Shown: positions 16,499 to 26,037, numbered from the stretch's first letter. The stretch is DNA of 36,250 nucleotides from Myxococcota bacterium (GCA_018813065.1 JAHJCH010000123.1:1-36250); one strand, 5' to 3'. Notes: a model not told the origin generated them from the sequence alone. Numbers and translations: made by a program.

Positions 16499-18562
16499 AT
16501 GAGAGCCTTCATGCGTGACCTCGCCTCTCTGTGCCTCTTGGTCTGCCTCATCGGGTGCAGCGACAAGCAGACCCAAGAGACGCTCCCCATCTTCGACGTG
16601 CGCCCCAGCGCTTGCCAGCCCGGCGAGGGCGACGCCCCCACCCTCTGTGGGCAGATCTTGCTCTCCCAGATCCCCGTCGGTGAGGAGGGGCTGCGGCGGG
16701 TGGAGCTGGTTAACCTCGGCGCCGGCGCGCTGAAGATCCAGGCCCTCCGCCTTGAGGATCGCTCCTCGGCGAAGGAGCTTGAGCTGCTTCAGGCCAGGGC
16801 AGACGGCGCCCTGGAGGCGGCGCCGTCGAGCGCCACGCTGGCTCAAGGCGAGGTCTTGGCCTTGGTGGTGCGCTATCGGCCCACCGACGAGGACGCGGAC
16901 GGCGACGAGGGCGACGTGCGGCTGGCGACCAATGACCCTCGCGCCCGCGAGGCGCGCATCCCCATCTCCACGGGGGGCAGCGGACCTGAGCTGCGCCTGC
17001 GACCCAGCACGCTCGACTTCGGCGCCGTGGACGCGGGCGAGGAGGCCACCCGTGAGGTCACCCTCAGCAACAGCGGCGTGGCCACCCTGCACATCTCCAA
17101 GATGCTGATCAACGGCAGCCAAGACTTCCGGGGTCTCCACGAAGGCGCCGCGCTGGAGGATGTGGCCTACCCCCTGGAGATCGCCTCGGGCGAGAGCCGA
17201 GCCGTGACGCTGATCTACGCCCCCAACGCCACGGGGGCTGATGAGGGCGAGCTTCAAATCGAGAGCGATGATCCCCACGCCCCCATCACCAAGCTGCCGT
17301 TGACGGCCAACGGCGCCGAGGCCTGCCTGCGGCTGAGCCCCAGCGTCCTCGACTTCTCCGCCGCCCTGCGGGTGGACGATCCCAGCGCGCCGACCCCCAA
17401 CCAGCGCGCGCTGAGCGTCCAGAGCTGCGGCCGCAGTGTGCTGAAGGTCAGCCGCGTTGAGTTTGAGCCCGACGGCCCGCTGTTTGGGCTCATCGATGAG
17501 GCCGCTGTGCCCCTGACCTTGCCCGCCAGCACCCCCGGCGAGGCGCTGCCCTCGGATGAGCTGCTCGTGGGCTTCTGGCCCACGACCCTCGGCGCCGTCG
17601 GTGGGCGGATGATCATCCACAGCAACGCCCCTGACAGCCCGCACAGCGTGGACATCTTTGGTCGGGGCGTGGACAACGCCTGCCCGATCCCCGATGTCAG
17701 CCAAGCCATCTATGACGTCGAGCCCCTGGATCAGATCGTCCTCGACGGCGGCCCCTCGATGGATCCGGGCGGCGAGGTCAAGCAGTGGCGCTGGAGCGTC
17801 GTCGAGCGCCCTGACGGCAGCGTCTCCATCCCCTTTGAGCGCTTCACCGAGCCCCGCTACCCCGCTGAGGGCGGCGATCCAGATGATCCAGAGACGCCCA
17901 CGGCGGTCTTCTTCGTCGATCTGGCGGGTCACTACACGTTGGAGCTGAGCGTCGTCGATAACCTCGGCCAGCCCAGCTGCCCTCCCCTCGCCGTGGCGCG
18001 GGTGGAGATCAACGCCATCCCCTCCAAGGATCTCCACATCCAACTCGTGTGGTCTACGCCTGATGATCCCGATGAGACGGACGGCTCAGGCACCGACGTG
18101 GATCTGCACCTCAAGCACCCCAACGCCGCCGATCTCTGGGGCGAGGCGGCGGGTGGCTGGGACTGCTACTTCGCCAACACAGGGCCGGACTGGGGCGTGG
18201 CGGGGGACGTGGTGGATAACCCCACGCTGGACATCGATGATCGCAACGGCGCGGGGCCGGAGAACATCAACCTGAGCCGCCCCGAGGTGGGCGCGCGCTA
18301 TGAGGTCGCTGCCCTCTACTTTAAGGCAGAGAGCACGTTCAACCAGCCCGACGCTGACCCACGTCAATCGCACATCAGCTATGTCACTGTGCGCTTATTC
18401 GTGCGTGGCGATCTGCTCGGTGAGTTCATCGACGCGCCGCTGACCCAGGTCGGTCAGCTGTGGCGCGTCGCCGAGATCGAGTGGTGTGAGGACTTCAACC
18501 GCTGCCCAGTCATCACCCCGATTGATGAGATTCTCGCCGAAGAAGAGTATAACCGCCCATAA
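16499..18562 (+). CDS. second ASH/PKD/YfaP-like lipoprotein, paralogue of the gene upstream
   Basis: A 687-residue lipoprotein with lipobox LVCLIGC. The architecture matches the preceding gene: ASH-type sandwiches (~30-395), a PKD-like domain (~395-503, DQIVLDGGPSMDPGG ... LAGHYTLELSVVDN) and the C-terminal module (~511-640) with GTDVDLHLKHP, a WDCYF loop and DIDDRNGAGPENINL, nearly the same words as in the upstream protein. This is clear evidence of tandem duplication. Base composition is much more uniformly GC-rich than in the first copy. The start may be ATG 16499 or ATG 16511; the second has a weak GAGAG before it and gives a tighter signal peptide. The 57-base gap to the gene upstream suggests one operon. 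Function beyond an envelope location is unknown. Confidence 0.9.
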   Translation: MRAFMRDLASLCLLVCLIGCSDKQTQETLPIFDVRPSACQPGEGDAPTLCGQILLSQIPVGEEGLRRVELVNLGAGALKIQALRLEDRSSAKELELLQARADGALEAAPSSATLAQGEVLALVVRYRPTDEDADGDEGDVRLATNDPRAREARIPISTGGSGPELRLRPSTLDFGAVDAGEEATREVTLSNSGVATLHISKMLINGSQDFRGLHEGAALEDVAYPLEIASGESRAVTLIYAPNATGADEGELQIESDDPHAPITKLPLTANGAEACLRLSPSVLDFSAALRVDDPSAPTPNQRALSVQSCGRSVLKVSRVEFEPDGPLFGLIDEAAVPLTLPASTPGEALPSDELLVGFWPTTLGAVGGRMIIHSNAPDSPHSVDIFGRGVDNACPIPDVSQAIYDVEPLDQIVLDGGPSMDPGGEVKQWRWSVVERPDGSVSIPFERFTEPRYPAEGGDPDDPETPTAVFFVDLAGHYTLELSVVDNLGQPSCPPLAVARVEINAIPSKDLHIQLVWSTPDDPDETDGSGTDVDLHLKHPNAADLWGEAAGGWDCYFANTGPDWGVAGDVVDNPTLDIDDRNGAGPENINLSRPEVGARYEVAALYFKAESTFNQPDADPRQSHISYVTVRLFVRGDLLGEFIDAPLTQVGQLWRVAEIEWCEDFNRCPVITPIDEILAEEEYNRP

Positions 18563-18653
18563 CCGCGCCTGCGCCGCGCCCCCAGATTTCAAACCATGTG
18601 AGATCATCCTGCGTTGGGGATCTCCTCATATTTTATGCTACGAGGTCCACGGC

Positions 18654-21600
18654 ATGAGCTTGAGACTCCGCCTCCTCCTCGCTCCCCTCCTCTTGCTCTT
18701 CGCCTTTGGCTGCGATGGCGAGGAGGGCGGCATCTCAAACGCTGATTTCCCCAAGCTGGAGGCCGACCCGCCCCAGGTGATCGTGCCCGCCATTGAGCTG
18801 GGGGATGAGATCTCGCGGACGCTGCGGCTCTACAACGCCGGGGGCGCTCAGCTGAGGATCACCCAGATTGATCTCTCCAACACCCTCGACACGCGCGAGT
18901 GGCGCCTAGAGTTTGAGGCCTTGCCCGTGATCCTCAACGGGGGAGAGGGCGTCAACGTCACGGTCTACTACAGCCCGGTCAACCCCGGCACAGACTCAGG
19001 CGAGATCCTCGTCAACTCCAATAACCCTGACGATCCCTTTAAGATCCCGCTCCGCTCTGAGGAGGCGGACACAGAGCTGCGATGGAACCCTGATCGCCTG
19101 GTCTTCAACAGCGAAGACAGCCTGCCATCAACCAAATCGGTCAGCTTTACCAACCTCGGCGCGGTCCCGGTCAGCCTAGGAGAGGCCTACCTCACCGATG
19201 ACACCGACGCGGAGTTCGCGATCATCGACAGCACCAACACGAGCGCGACGATTGGCCAGGGTCAGACCGTGGAGATCGCGGTCATTTATACCCCAGAGGG
19301 CTTTGACCGCGACGAAGGCACCTTGATCGTCCCCTCCAATGACCCGCTCAACCCACGGATTTACATCCCGCTGGTGGGCGAGCAGCCCAGCGGCTCGATT
19401 CGTGTCTCACCGACCTCGATCAACTTTGGCGCCATCGACCCCGACACAGAGAGCGAGATCATCGAGGTGGTGGTGGAGAACGCGGGCAACGCCATCCTCC
19501 AGCTCGACGCCATCGAGTTCTCGCTGGCCGCGCCGGGGGTCAACGCGCAGTTTGTCCTCCACGATCTGCCCGCGGAGATGCCCGCGAGGGTGGAGACGGA
19601 CAGCCTCCTGCGCTTCGGCATCAGCTACAAACCCCAGGAGATGGCCACCCATGAGACGGCGCTGGTGCTGCGCAGCAATGATCCGCGTGAGCCGACGCTG
19701 CTGATCCCCGTCAAGGGCCGCGTGCGCACCCGCTGCGTCACCCAAAACCCCCACCGGGTGGACTTCGGCGCCATCGCCCTGACCCAGACGACGGCCCACC
19801 TCACCCTGGATCTGATCAACTGCGGCGATCTGCCTGTGCGCGTCTCTGAGATCACCCTGGAGGGGCATGAGGGCTTCCACTGGAGCCAGGTCGGCGGCGG
19901 CGAGGCCCAAGACGTCGAGATCCCGCCGCTCAGCGCCCACCCCCTGGAGGTCTGGTTCGTCAACGAGGCCCTGCCGGAGCGCCAGCTGGCCGAAGCGACG
20001 CTGCGCATCATCAACGACGTACCGGAGAACCCCACGCTGGAGATCCCCCTCAGCGCCCTCGGCGGCGGCGCGCCCAGCTGCAACCTCATCATCCGCCCCG
20101 ACAGCGTCAACATGGGCCTCGTCAGCCGTGGGAGCATCCGCGGCCAGACGCTGGATCTGCTCAACACGGGGACGGGCCGCTGTGAGATCCGCAACCAGAG
20201 CGTCGTCACCTTCCCCATCCCGGGGCTGCCCTCAAACTTCATCCTCACCGGCCCTGTCGGCGATCCGCTCATCCCTCCGGGCGCCATCGTGCCGGTGGAG
20301 GTCTCTTTCCGCCCGCAGACCTTCTTCCCGGAGCAAGCCCAGCTGATCATCGACTACTTTGACCCCTTTACGACAGACCCGCTCCAGCAGAACCGCCAAG
20401 CCACCGCGATCATCACGGGCATGGGTGGCGAGAGCAACATCGAGGTGATCCCAGGCCACTTGGACTTCGGCCAAGTCACGGCGGGCGAGTGCGCCTCTCG
20501 TGAGGAGCGCGTCACGGTCTATAACACGGGCCTAGTTGACCTCTGCATCACCGATCTGCGCTTCGAGGGCGACTGCGAGGAGTTCATCCTGGTGGACTAC
20601 CCCGTCGCCAACGATGAAGGCTGTATCAGCGTCACGCGCCACCGCCCTGCGGACGTGATCTTGGTCTACGAGCCCGGCGACATGGGCGTGGATCAATGCA
20701 AGCTGGTCTTTATCTCCAACGCGCAGGATGACCCAGAGATGCGCGTGATGCTGAGCGGAGAGGGCGTCGCTGAGCGAGATCAGGTCGATACTTTCGTGCA
20801 GACGAGCGGTCAGACCGTCGATGTGCTCTTCGTGATCGACAACTCTGGCTCGATGGGCGAGGAGCAAGAGAATCTAGAGGATAACTTCGCCGAGTTTATC
20901 TCCGGCGCGACCACCTTCCAAAATGACTATCAGATCGGGATCGTGACGACAGACATGGACGCGGAGGACGAACAAGGTCGCCTGCAAGGCAACCCGCGCA
21001 TCCTGACGCGCAACCCCGATGTGGAGCGTCAGTTCTCCAATAACGCCGACGTGGGCACGAGCGGCGCAGGCGAGGAGCATGGGCTGGAGGCGGCCCAGAA
21101 GGCGCTGGCGGATCCCTTGATCTTTGACTCGGGCAACGCCTGCGCGGCGGACGCCGACTGCACCGAGCCTGATCTCTGCGTGGCGGGGGTCTGCGGCGGC
21201 TTTAACCGGGGCTTCCTGCGCGACGAGGCGGCCTTGGAGCTGATCTTCGTCAGCGATGAGGACGATTACTCCCCTGGCACGCTGAACTTCTATGTGGATT
21301 TCTTTAAGAATCTCAAGGGTTTTCGCAACGATGGGCTGTTCCACGCCCACGCCATCGTCGGCGCGCGTAACGGCAGCGCCTCGGCCTGCTCAGGCAGCGG
21401 CGGAGAGGCCGACGCGGGGCAACGCTACGTCGAGGTGTCCAGGCGCACCAATGGTCGAGTGTTTAGCATCTGCGATGATGACTTCGGCGCGCCGCTGCGC
21501 GACATCGGCGAGCGCGCCTTTGGCTTGCCGGTGCAGTTCTTCCTCTCTCGGCCCGCTGAGCGCGCCTCCGTGCAGGTGAGCGTGGATGGGCAGCCCGCCG

Positions 21601-21719
21601 AGGGCTGGAGCTACGATCAAGAGAGCAACTCAGTGATCTTCGAGGAGGGCGCGGTCCCCCAGCCGGGTCAAACGATCGTCGTCCGCTACGAGGCGCAGTG
21701 CTTCCCGCGTCGAAACTGA
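18654..21719 (+). CDS. large lipoprotein with multiple ASH (choice-of-anchor-D) domains and a C-terminal VWA domain
   Basis: I start it at the ATG at 18654 (MSLRLRLLLAPLLLLFAFGC), with GAGG 8 bases upstream. Lipid Cys is residue 20 and the protein has about 1021 residues. Residues ~30-700 are a chain of roughly six ASH/choice-of-anchor-D repeats (e.g. IRVSPTSINFGAIDPDTESE, LDFGQVTAGECASREERV). The C-terminal third is a von Willebrand A domain with its metal site DNSGSMG starting at ~729. A Cys-rich loop (~820-845, CAADADCTEPDLC) and a SDEDDYSPG segment follow. Related proteins in Myxococcota have this ASH-chain plus VWA plan and are assumed to be surface or periplasmic. It shares ASH units with the two genes upstream but has lost the PKD/YfaP half and gained VWA. 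A binding or adhesion role is inference. Confidence 0.9.
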   Translation: MSLRLRLLLAPLLLLFAFGCDGEEGGISNADFPKLEADPPQVIVPAIELGDEISRTLRLYNAGGAQLRITQIDLSNTLDTREWRLEFEALPVILNGGEGVNVTVYYSPVNPGTDSGEILVNSNNPDDPFKIPLRSEEADTELRWNPDRLVFNSEDSLPSTKSVSFTNLGAVPVSLGEAYLTDDTDAEFAIIDSTNTSATIGQGQTVEIAVIYTPEGFDRDEGTLIVPSNDPLNPRIYIPLVGEQPSGSIRVSPTSINFGAIDPDTESEIIEVVVENAGNAILQLDAIEFSLAAPGVNAQFVLHDLPAEMPARVETDSLLRFGISYKPQEMATHETALVLRSNDPREPTLLIPVKGRVRTRCVTQNPHRVDFGAIALTQTTAHLTLDLINCGDLPVRVSEITLEGHEGFHWSQVGGGEAQDVEIPPLSAHPLEVWFVNEALPERQLAEATLRIINDVPENPTLEIPLSALGGGAPSCNLIIRPDSVNMGLVSRGSIRGQTLDLLNTGTGRCEIRNQSVVTFPIPGLPSNFILTGPVGDPLIPPGAIVPVEVSFRPQTFFPEQAQLIIDYFDPFTTDPLQQNRQATAIITGMGGESNIEVIPGHLDFGQVTAGECASREERVTVYNTGLVDLCITDLRFEGDCEEFILVDYPVANDEGCISVTRHRPADVILVYEPGDMGVDQCKLVFISNAQDDPEMRVMLSGEGVAERDQVDTFVQTSGQTVDVLFVIDNSGSMGEEQENLEDNFAEFISGATTFQNDYQIGIVTTDMDAEDEQGRLQGNPRILTRNPDVERQFSNNADVGTSGAGEEHGLEAAQKALADPLIFDSGNACAADADCTEPDLCVAGVCGGFNRGFLRDEAALELIFVSDEDDYSPGTLNFYVDFFKNLKGFRNDGLFHAHAIVGARNGSASACSGSGGEADAGQRYVEVSRRTNGRVFSICDDDFGAPLRDIGERAFGLPVQFFLSRPAERASVQVSVDGQPAEGWSYDQESNSVIFEEGAVPQPGQTIVVRYEAQCFPRRN

Positions 21720-21745
21720 GCCGCGCCCTGGCGCGTTGAGCCCCC

Positions 21746-23911
21746 ATGCGCCCCGCCCCCCACGCCTACGCGCTCCTCCTCAGCGCCACCCTGATCGCGG
21801 CCCTCCTTGGGCTGCTTGAGGGCCTCTATGCCGCGCTGGGCCTCAGCACAGGGGGGGGCGACGCGCCCGCGTCTGGCGGGGTCTTGAGCGCCGCGCTGGT
21901 CTTCCTCTATGCCAGCGCCCCGGCGCTGCTGCTGGGCCTCGGCTTTGGCCTCGTCACCGCCGCCCTCTTCGCGCTCTGGCGCGGCGCGGCGGCCCGAGGC
22001 GGCGAGGCCGTCGGCGCGCGCGCGGACATCAGCGCCTTCCTCCTCGCCGTGCTGACCTTCGCCGCCGCCCTCTTTATCAGCGCGCGGCTCACCCAACGCG
22101 CGGATCTGCGCCCCGCGCTGCGCGCCGCGCTGCTGGCCCTGGGGACCCCGCCGTTGGGGCTCTTGGCGCTCTACCTCTGGGCCACCCTGCGCCGCCTCCT
22201 GGCGCGCCTCGACCGCCGCCTGCGCGCCCCCTTCAGCCCCATCTTAGGCCTCACCGCCTTGGTCTTCGCCCTCTCCCTCCTCCTCACCACGTTCCTGCGC
22301 GAAGACGCCTTTGAGCAGCGCCTCAACCGCTGGATATTGGCCTTCGCCGCCATCCAAATCATCGGCGCGTTGATGCTCACCTACGCGCTGCGGGGCTGGC
22401 GACCGACGCCCCTCCAGCGCCGACACCTCCACAGGGGCGTGGCGCTCTCGGGGCTGCTGGGCCTGCTGGCGCTGCAAGACCTGGCGGGGCACCTCAACGA
22501 GGACGAGGCGATCAAGGAGGCGCTGCTCAACCACACGCTCACGTTCCGCCCGCTGCTCGACGTCACCCAGCCCTTCTTTGATCGCGATCTTGACGGCTAC
22601 GCGGCGCTCTTCGGCGGCGGTGACTGTGATGATGAAGATCCCAGCGTTCACCCCGGCGCGGTGGAGATCCCGCGCAACGGCGTCGATGATGACTGCTTCG
22701 ATGGCGACAGCCCCGGCGCCGCCCCTCAAGCGCCGCCCGCCGCGCCATTGGGTCGCCAGCACCTGCGCCGCCGCCCCAACGTCATCCTGATCACCATCGA
22801 CAGCTTGCGCGCCGATCACGTCGGCTTCCTGGGCTACGAGCGGCCCACCACGCCTCACCTCGACGCCTACGCCGCGCGTGGGGTGCGCTTCGCCCGCGCC
22901 TACGCCCAGGCCCCACAGACCAAGGCCTCCGTGCCCTCCATCTTCACGGGCCGCTACTTCTCGGAGGTGGATCGCAGCCCCGATCTCTGGGCCCGCGTCC
23001 ACGATGAGAACCACACGCTGGCCGAGGCCGCCCGAGACGCGGGCTATTTCACCGCGGGCGTCCCCTCACATCGCTTCTTCTTGCCCAACTACGGGCTCAA
23101 TCAAGGCTTTCAGCGCTGGGATTTGACCATCGTGGAGCGATACGGCCAGCAGATCCCCCATGTAATCGCCGATGAAGAGGTGATTGATCGGGCCATCGAC
23201 TTCTTAAAGAGCGATGATGCACAAAAAGGCCCATTCTTTCTATGGATACACTGCTTCAACCCACATCATTTCTATCAAAAACATGAAAAATATGACTTTG
23301 GGGGCCGTGATATTGATTTATACGACGCGGAGATCAGAGCGACCGATGAAGCGCTGGGCCGGTTCTTTAAGACGCTGCAAGCCCTTGAGCTGGACCAAAA
23401 GACCTACACGATCCTCCACAGCGATCACGCCGAGGGCTTTGGGGAGCATGGCTACCTCTATCACGGCCAACACCTCTACGACGATCAGCTTCATATCCCC
23501 CTGCTGATCCTGGGGCCGGGGCTGACGCCCAGGACGGTGACCACGCCCGTGGCCAACCTCGACCTGGTGCCGACCATCTTAGAGTTGATTGAAGCGCCTC
23601 TGCCCCCACGGTTGGGCGGCGTCTCCCTCTTGGACTACACCGGCGAGGCCGATCCACCGCTGACCCACCCGCCCATCTTCGCCGAGATGGTCAAGGACGA
23701 GACGCACTCGGCGCGGCGGGTCATCATCTCCTGGCCTTGGAAGCTCCACTACGCCATCACCTACAACCGCTACGCGCTCTTCGATCTCGCCGCTGATCCA
23801 AGCGAGCAACACAACTTGATGGCGCGCCGCCCGCTGGTCTTCGAGGACCTCCGGGGGCGGCTCCGGCGCTGGATGAGCGAGGAGATCGAGCCCGCCGCGC
23901 CGCGCCCTTAA
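21746..23911 (+). CDS. membrane-anchored sulfatase/alkaline-phosphatase-superfamily enzyme with MopE-type insert
   Basis: 721 residues. About six hydrophobic segments occupy residues ~7-250, so the catalytic part should face the periplasm. At ~278-320 there is one MopE-like Asp/Cys repeat (DRDLDGY ... GDCDDEDPSVHPGA ... DDDCFDGD). The sulfatase-fold domain starts at ~343 with RPNVILITIDSLRADH (metal Asp), continues with QTKASVPSIFTGRY at the nucleophile site, and has SDHAEGFGEHG (~560, metal Asp-His) and HGQHLYDDQLHIPLL. The nucleophile segment S-V-P-S-I lacks the Arg of the C/S-x-P-x-R formylglycine motif, so the enzyme may use Ser/Thr directly, like phosphoethanolamine or phosphoglycerol transferases. 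The substrate is unknown. It begins 26 bases after the ASH/VWA gene, probably in the same operon. Confidence 0.9.
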   Translation: MRPAPHAYALLLSATLIAALLGLLEGLYAALGLSTGGGDAPASGGVLSAALVFLYASAPALLLGLGFGLVTAALFALWRGAAARGGEAVGARADISAFLLAVLTFAAALFISARLTQRADLRPALRAALLALGTPPLGLLALYLWATLRRLLARLDRRLRAPFSPILGLTALVFALSLLLTTFLREDAFEQRLNRWILAFAAIQIIGALMLTYALRGWRPTPLQRRHLHRGVALSGLLGLLALQDLAGHLNEDEAIKEALLNHTLTFRPLLDVTQPFFDRDLDGYAALFGGGDCDDEDPSVHPGAVEIPRNGVDDDCFDGDSPGAAPQAPPAAPLGRQHLRRRPNVILITIDSLRADHVGFLGYERPTTPHLDAYAARGVRFARAYAQAPQTKASVPSIFTGRYFSEVDRSPDLWARVHDENHTLAEAARDAGYFTAGVPSHRFFLPNYGLNQGFQRWDLTIVERYGQQIPHVIADEEVIDRAIDFLKSDDAQKGPFFLWIHCFNPHHFYQKHEKYDFGGRDIDLYDAEIRATDEALGRFFKTLQALELDQKTYTILHSDHAEGFGEHGYLYHGQHLYDDQLHIPLLILGPGLTPRTVTTPVANLDLVPTILELIEAPLPPRLGGVSLLDYTGEADPPLTHPPIFAEMVKDETHSARRVIISWPWKLHYAITYNRYALFDLAADPSEQHNLMARRPLVFEDLRGRLRRWMSEEIEPAAPRP

Positions 23912-24082
23912 GAAAAAGTGAGCGGGCTAAACCACCGAAATCATTGAAACGTGCATCGAAAGGCATGGCAGGATTGATGAATGATTACAAGCGGTTGCAA
24001 TCGCGATCACGAGGCCAAGCGGCTCCGCGACGTTGACGCCTGAGCCTTTACGCGACGACAACGGCCCCATATCCTCGCGCCC

Positions 24083-24682
24083 ATGCATCACATGCCCACG
24101 AACACAGGCTGGATCGAGGTCATCTGCGGGAGCATGTTCTCGGGGAAGACCGAGGAGCTTATCAGCCGCCTCAAGCGGGTGCTCTACGCCCACCGCGCCA
24201 TCCAGGTCTTCAAGCCGCTGACCGACAACCGCTACGCCACCTGCGAGGTGGTCAGCCACAGCGACCATCGCCTCGCCTGCCGCCCGCTGGCCTCAGCGCG
24301 CGAGATCCTGGATCTGCTCGATCCAGAGACGGAGGTGGTCGGCATCGACGAGTGCCAGTTCTTTGGAGCGGACCTGGCCGACGTCGTCCAGGCGCTCGCC
24401 GATCAAGGGCTGCGCGTCATCTGCGCGGGCCTCGATCTGGACTACAAGGGCGAGCCCTTCGGCCCGATGCCTCGGCTCCTGGCCGTCGCTGAGTTCGTCA
24501 CCAAGAAGCACGCCGTCTGTATGATCTGTGGCAACCCAGCCCACCGCTCCCAGCGGCTCGTGGCGGGGGGCGCCCAGGTCTTAATCGGGGAGCGCGAGAG
24601 CTATCAGGCCCGCTGCCGAGGCTGCCACAGCGCCGAGGCCGAGCCGCTGGCATCGCCCAAGCTCGCCGCTGGAGAGAAATAA
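24083..24682 (+). CDS. tdk: thymidine kinase (type II)
   Basis: 199 residues. It phosphorylates thymidine to dTMP in the cytosol (pyrimidine salvage). The P-loop is GSMFSGKT (~16-23), and DECQFF (~90) carries the catalytic Glu of the DExQF motif. The zinc-binding lasso domain is seen as CMICG and CRGCH pairs at ~146 and ~178. Length is usual for TK1-like bacterial enzymes. Start at ATG 24083 or, equally possible, ATG 24092. The 170 bases upstream hold no gene and are AT-richer, so the promoter of the salvage operon should lie there. The next gene starts 5 bases after the stop. Confidence 0.95.
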   Translation: MHHMPTNTGWIEVICGSMFSGKTEELISRLKRVLYAHRAIQVFKPLTDNRYATCEVVSHSDHRLACRPLASAREILDLLDPETEVVGIDECQFFGADLADVVQALADQGLRVICAGLDLDYKGEPFGPMPRLLAVAEFVTKKHAVCMICGNPAHRSQRLVAGGAQVLIGERESYQARCRGCHSAEAEPLASPKLAAGEK

Positions 24683-24687
24683 AGCCC

Positions 24688-25482
24688 ATGTGCGCCTACT
24701 CGCTGAGCGAAATCGAGCACCACTACGGCGAGGGTGTCCACATCCTCGACGATCCCTTCCTCAGCACCTACCTCGCCCGGCTCTGCGCCCCCTCGACGAC
24801 GCAGCCGCTCTTCAACGCGCTGATCAAGGATCTCTACACCAGCCTCATCCGCGCGGTGATCAACCAAGAGTTCCCGCGCGTCAACGTCGAGGTGGAGACG
24901 CGGATGAAGGCCGTCGAGCCTCGGGGGGTGCTCAAGGCGCGGCTGGTCGATCCCAGCAGCCGCGCGGTGGTGGTGGATCTGGCCCGCGCCGGCATCCTCC
25001 CCAGCCAGGTCTGCTATGACACGCTCAACCACATCCTCAATCCAGCCAGCGTGCGCCAAGATCACCTGATCATGGCCCGCACGGTGGACGGCGAGCAGCA
25101 TGTGACGGGGGCCTCGATCTCAGGCAGCAAGATCGGCGGCGACGTGGAGGGCGCCATCGTGCTCTTCCCCGATCCGATGGGGGCGACGGGCAACAGCCTC
25201 AGCGTGGCGTTGAGCGCCTACTCCAACGGCGAGATGGGCCGCGCCACCAAGCTCATCGTGCTCAACCTGATCATCACCCCTGAGTTCATCAAGCGGCTCA
25301 AGGCGGACTTCCCCAAGGTGATTATCTATGGATTGCGCCTTGATCGTGGTATGTCTCCGCCTGAGATCCTCGACACGACGCCTGGCGCGCGCTGGGATGA
25401 AGAGTCGGGGTTAAACGAGCACCAATATATCGTCCCTGGTGGCGGTGGCTTTGGTGAGCTGATGAACAACAGTTGGATATAG
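24688..25482 (+). CDS. upp: uracil phosphoribosyltransferase
   Basis: 264 residues. It converts uracil and PRPP to UMP. The PRPP-binding loop is FPDPMGATGNSL (~170-181), as in UPRTs (DPMLATG). The uracil-recognising C-terminus is GLNEHQYIVPGGGGFGELM (GLNEHGYIVPGLGD in common UPRTs). It is longer than the usual ~208 residues: there is an N-terminal extension and an insert (RGMSPPEILDTTPGARWDEES) before the C-terminal motif, and the end is GGGGFGELMNN rather than GLGDAGDR, so it is a divergent subtype. It lies between tdk and hpt with almost no spacing, which supports salvage function. The last ~50 codons become AT-richer, continuing into hpt. Confidence 0.9.
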   Translation: MCAYSLSEIEHHYGEGVHILDDPFLSTYLARLCAPSTTQPLFNALIKDLYTSLIRAVINQEFPRVNVEVETRMKAVEPRGVLKARLVDPSSRAVVVDLARAGILPSQVCYDTLNHILNPASVRQDHLIMARTVDGEQHVTGASISGSKIGGDVEGAIVLFPDPMGATGNSLSVALSAYSNGEMGRATKLIVLNLIITPEFIKRLKADFPKVIIYGLRLDRGMSPPEILDTTPGARWDEESGLNEHQYIVPGGGGFGELMNNSWI

Positions 25483-26034
25483 ATGTTCTACGACCCGAAA
25501 AAAATTGAGGTTCTTTTAGACGAAGAGACGCTCTCCAAGCGCATTCATGAGCTTGGCGCGCAGATCACCGCCGACTACGCAGAGAACCCCGATATTATCC
25601 TGATCGCGGTGCTAAAAGGCTCCTATGTCTTCCTGGCAGACCTCGCTCGCGCGATAGATTTACCCCTCTCTATCGACTTCTTGGGCCTTTCAAGCTATGG
25701 CAGCTCTACAAAGAGCAGCGGCGTAGTCAGGATGACTCAAGATTTAAGCAAACCGATCAAAGATCGCGACATTGTGATTGTGGAAGACATCGTTGACACT
25801 GGATTGACGATGAAATACTTGCTTGATAACCTTCAAACAAGACAGCCACGCTCAATTAAGGTTGCGTCTTTACTGCATAAACCTGCGAGGGCGCAGGTTG
25901 AAGTGCCGATTGACTATGTTGGCTTTGTGATTCCCGACCGATTTGTGATTGGCTACGGCCTTGACTTTGATCAACGCCTCCGCAACCTGCCGTTCATCGG
26001 CGTCAGCGTCGATGGCGGCCCACCCTACCCCTGA
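25483..26034 (+). CDS. hpt: hypoxanthine phosphoribosyltransferase
   Basis: 183 residues, typical for the family. It makes IMP/GMP from hypoxanthine/guanine and PRPP. Motifs: VLKGSYVFLADL (~42-53, PPi-binding loop), SSYGSSTKSSGVV (flexible loop closing on the active site), VIVEDIVDTGLTM (~97-110, PRPP loop with the catalytic Asp) and the C-terminal DRFVIGYGLDFDQRLRNLP. The ATG follows the upp TAG with no gap, so translation is likely coupled. The gene is clearly less GC-rich than tdk and the first part of upp. Its stop lies 3 bases from the stop of the convergent minus-strand gene. Confidence 0.95.
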   Translation: MFYDPKKIEVLLDEETLSKRIHELGAQITADYAENPDIILIAVLKGSYVFLADLARAIDLPLSIDFLGLSSYGSSTKSSGVVRMTQDLSKPIKDRDIVIVEDIVDTGLTMKYLLDNLQTRQPRSIKVASLLHKPARAQVEVPIDYVGFVIPDRFVIGYGLDFDQRLRNLPFIGVSVDGGPPYP

Positions 26035-26037
26035 TCC

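Noticed and set aside
16436-18043. 535-residue minus-strand open frame
   Set aside because: It lies opposite the second ASH lipoprotein, which has a signal peptide, recognisable domains and a close paralogue. The minus frame is a GC-rich shadow.
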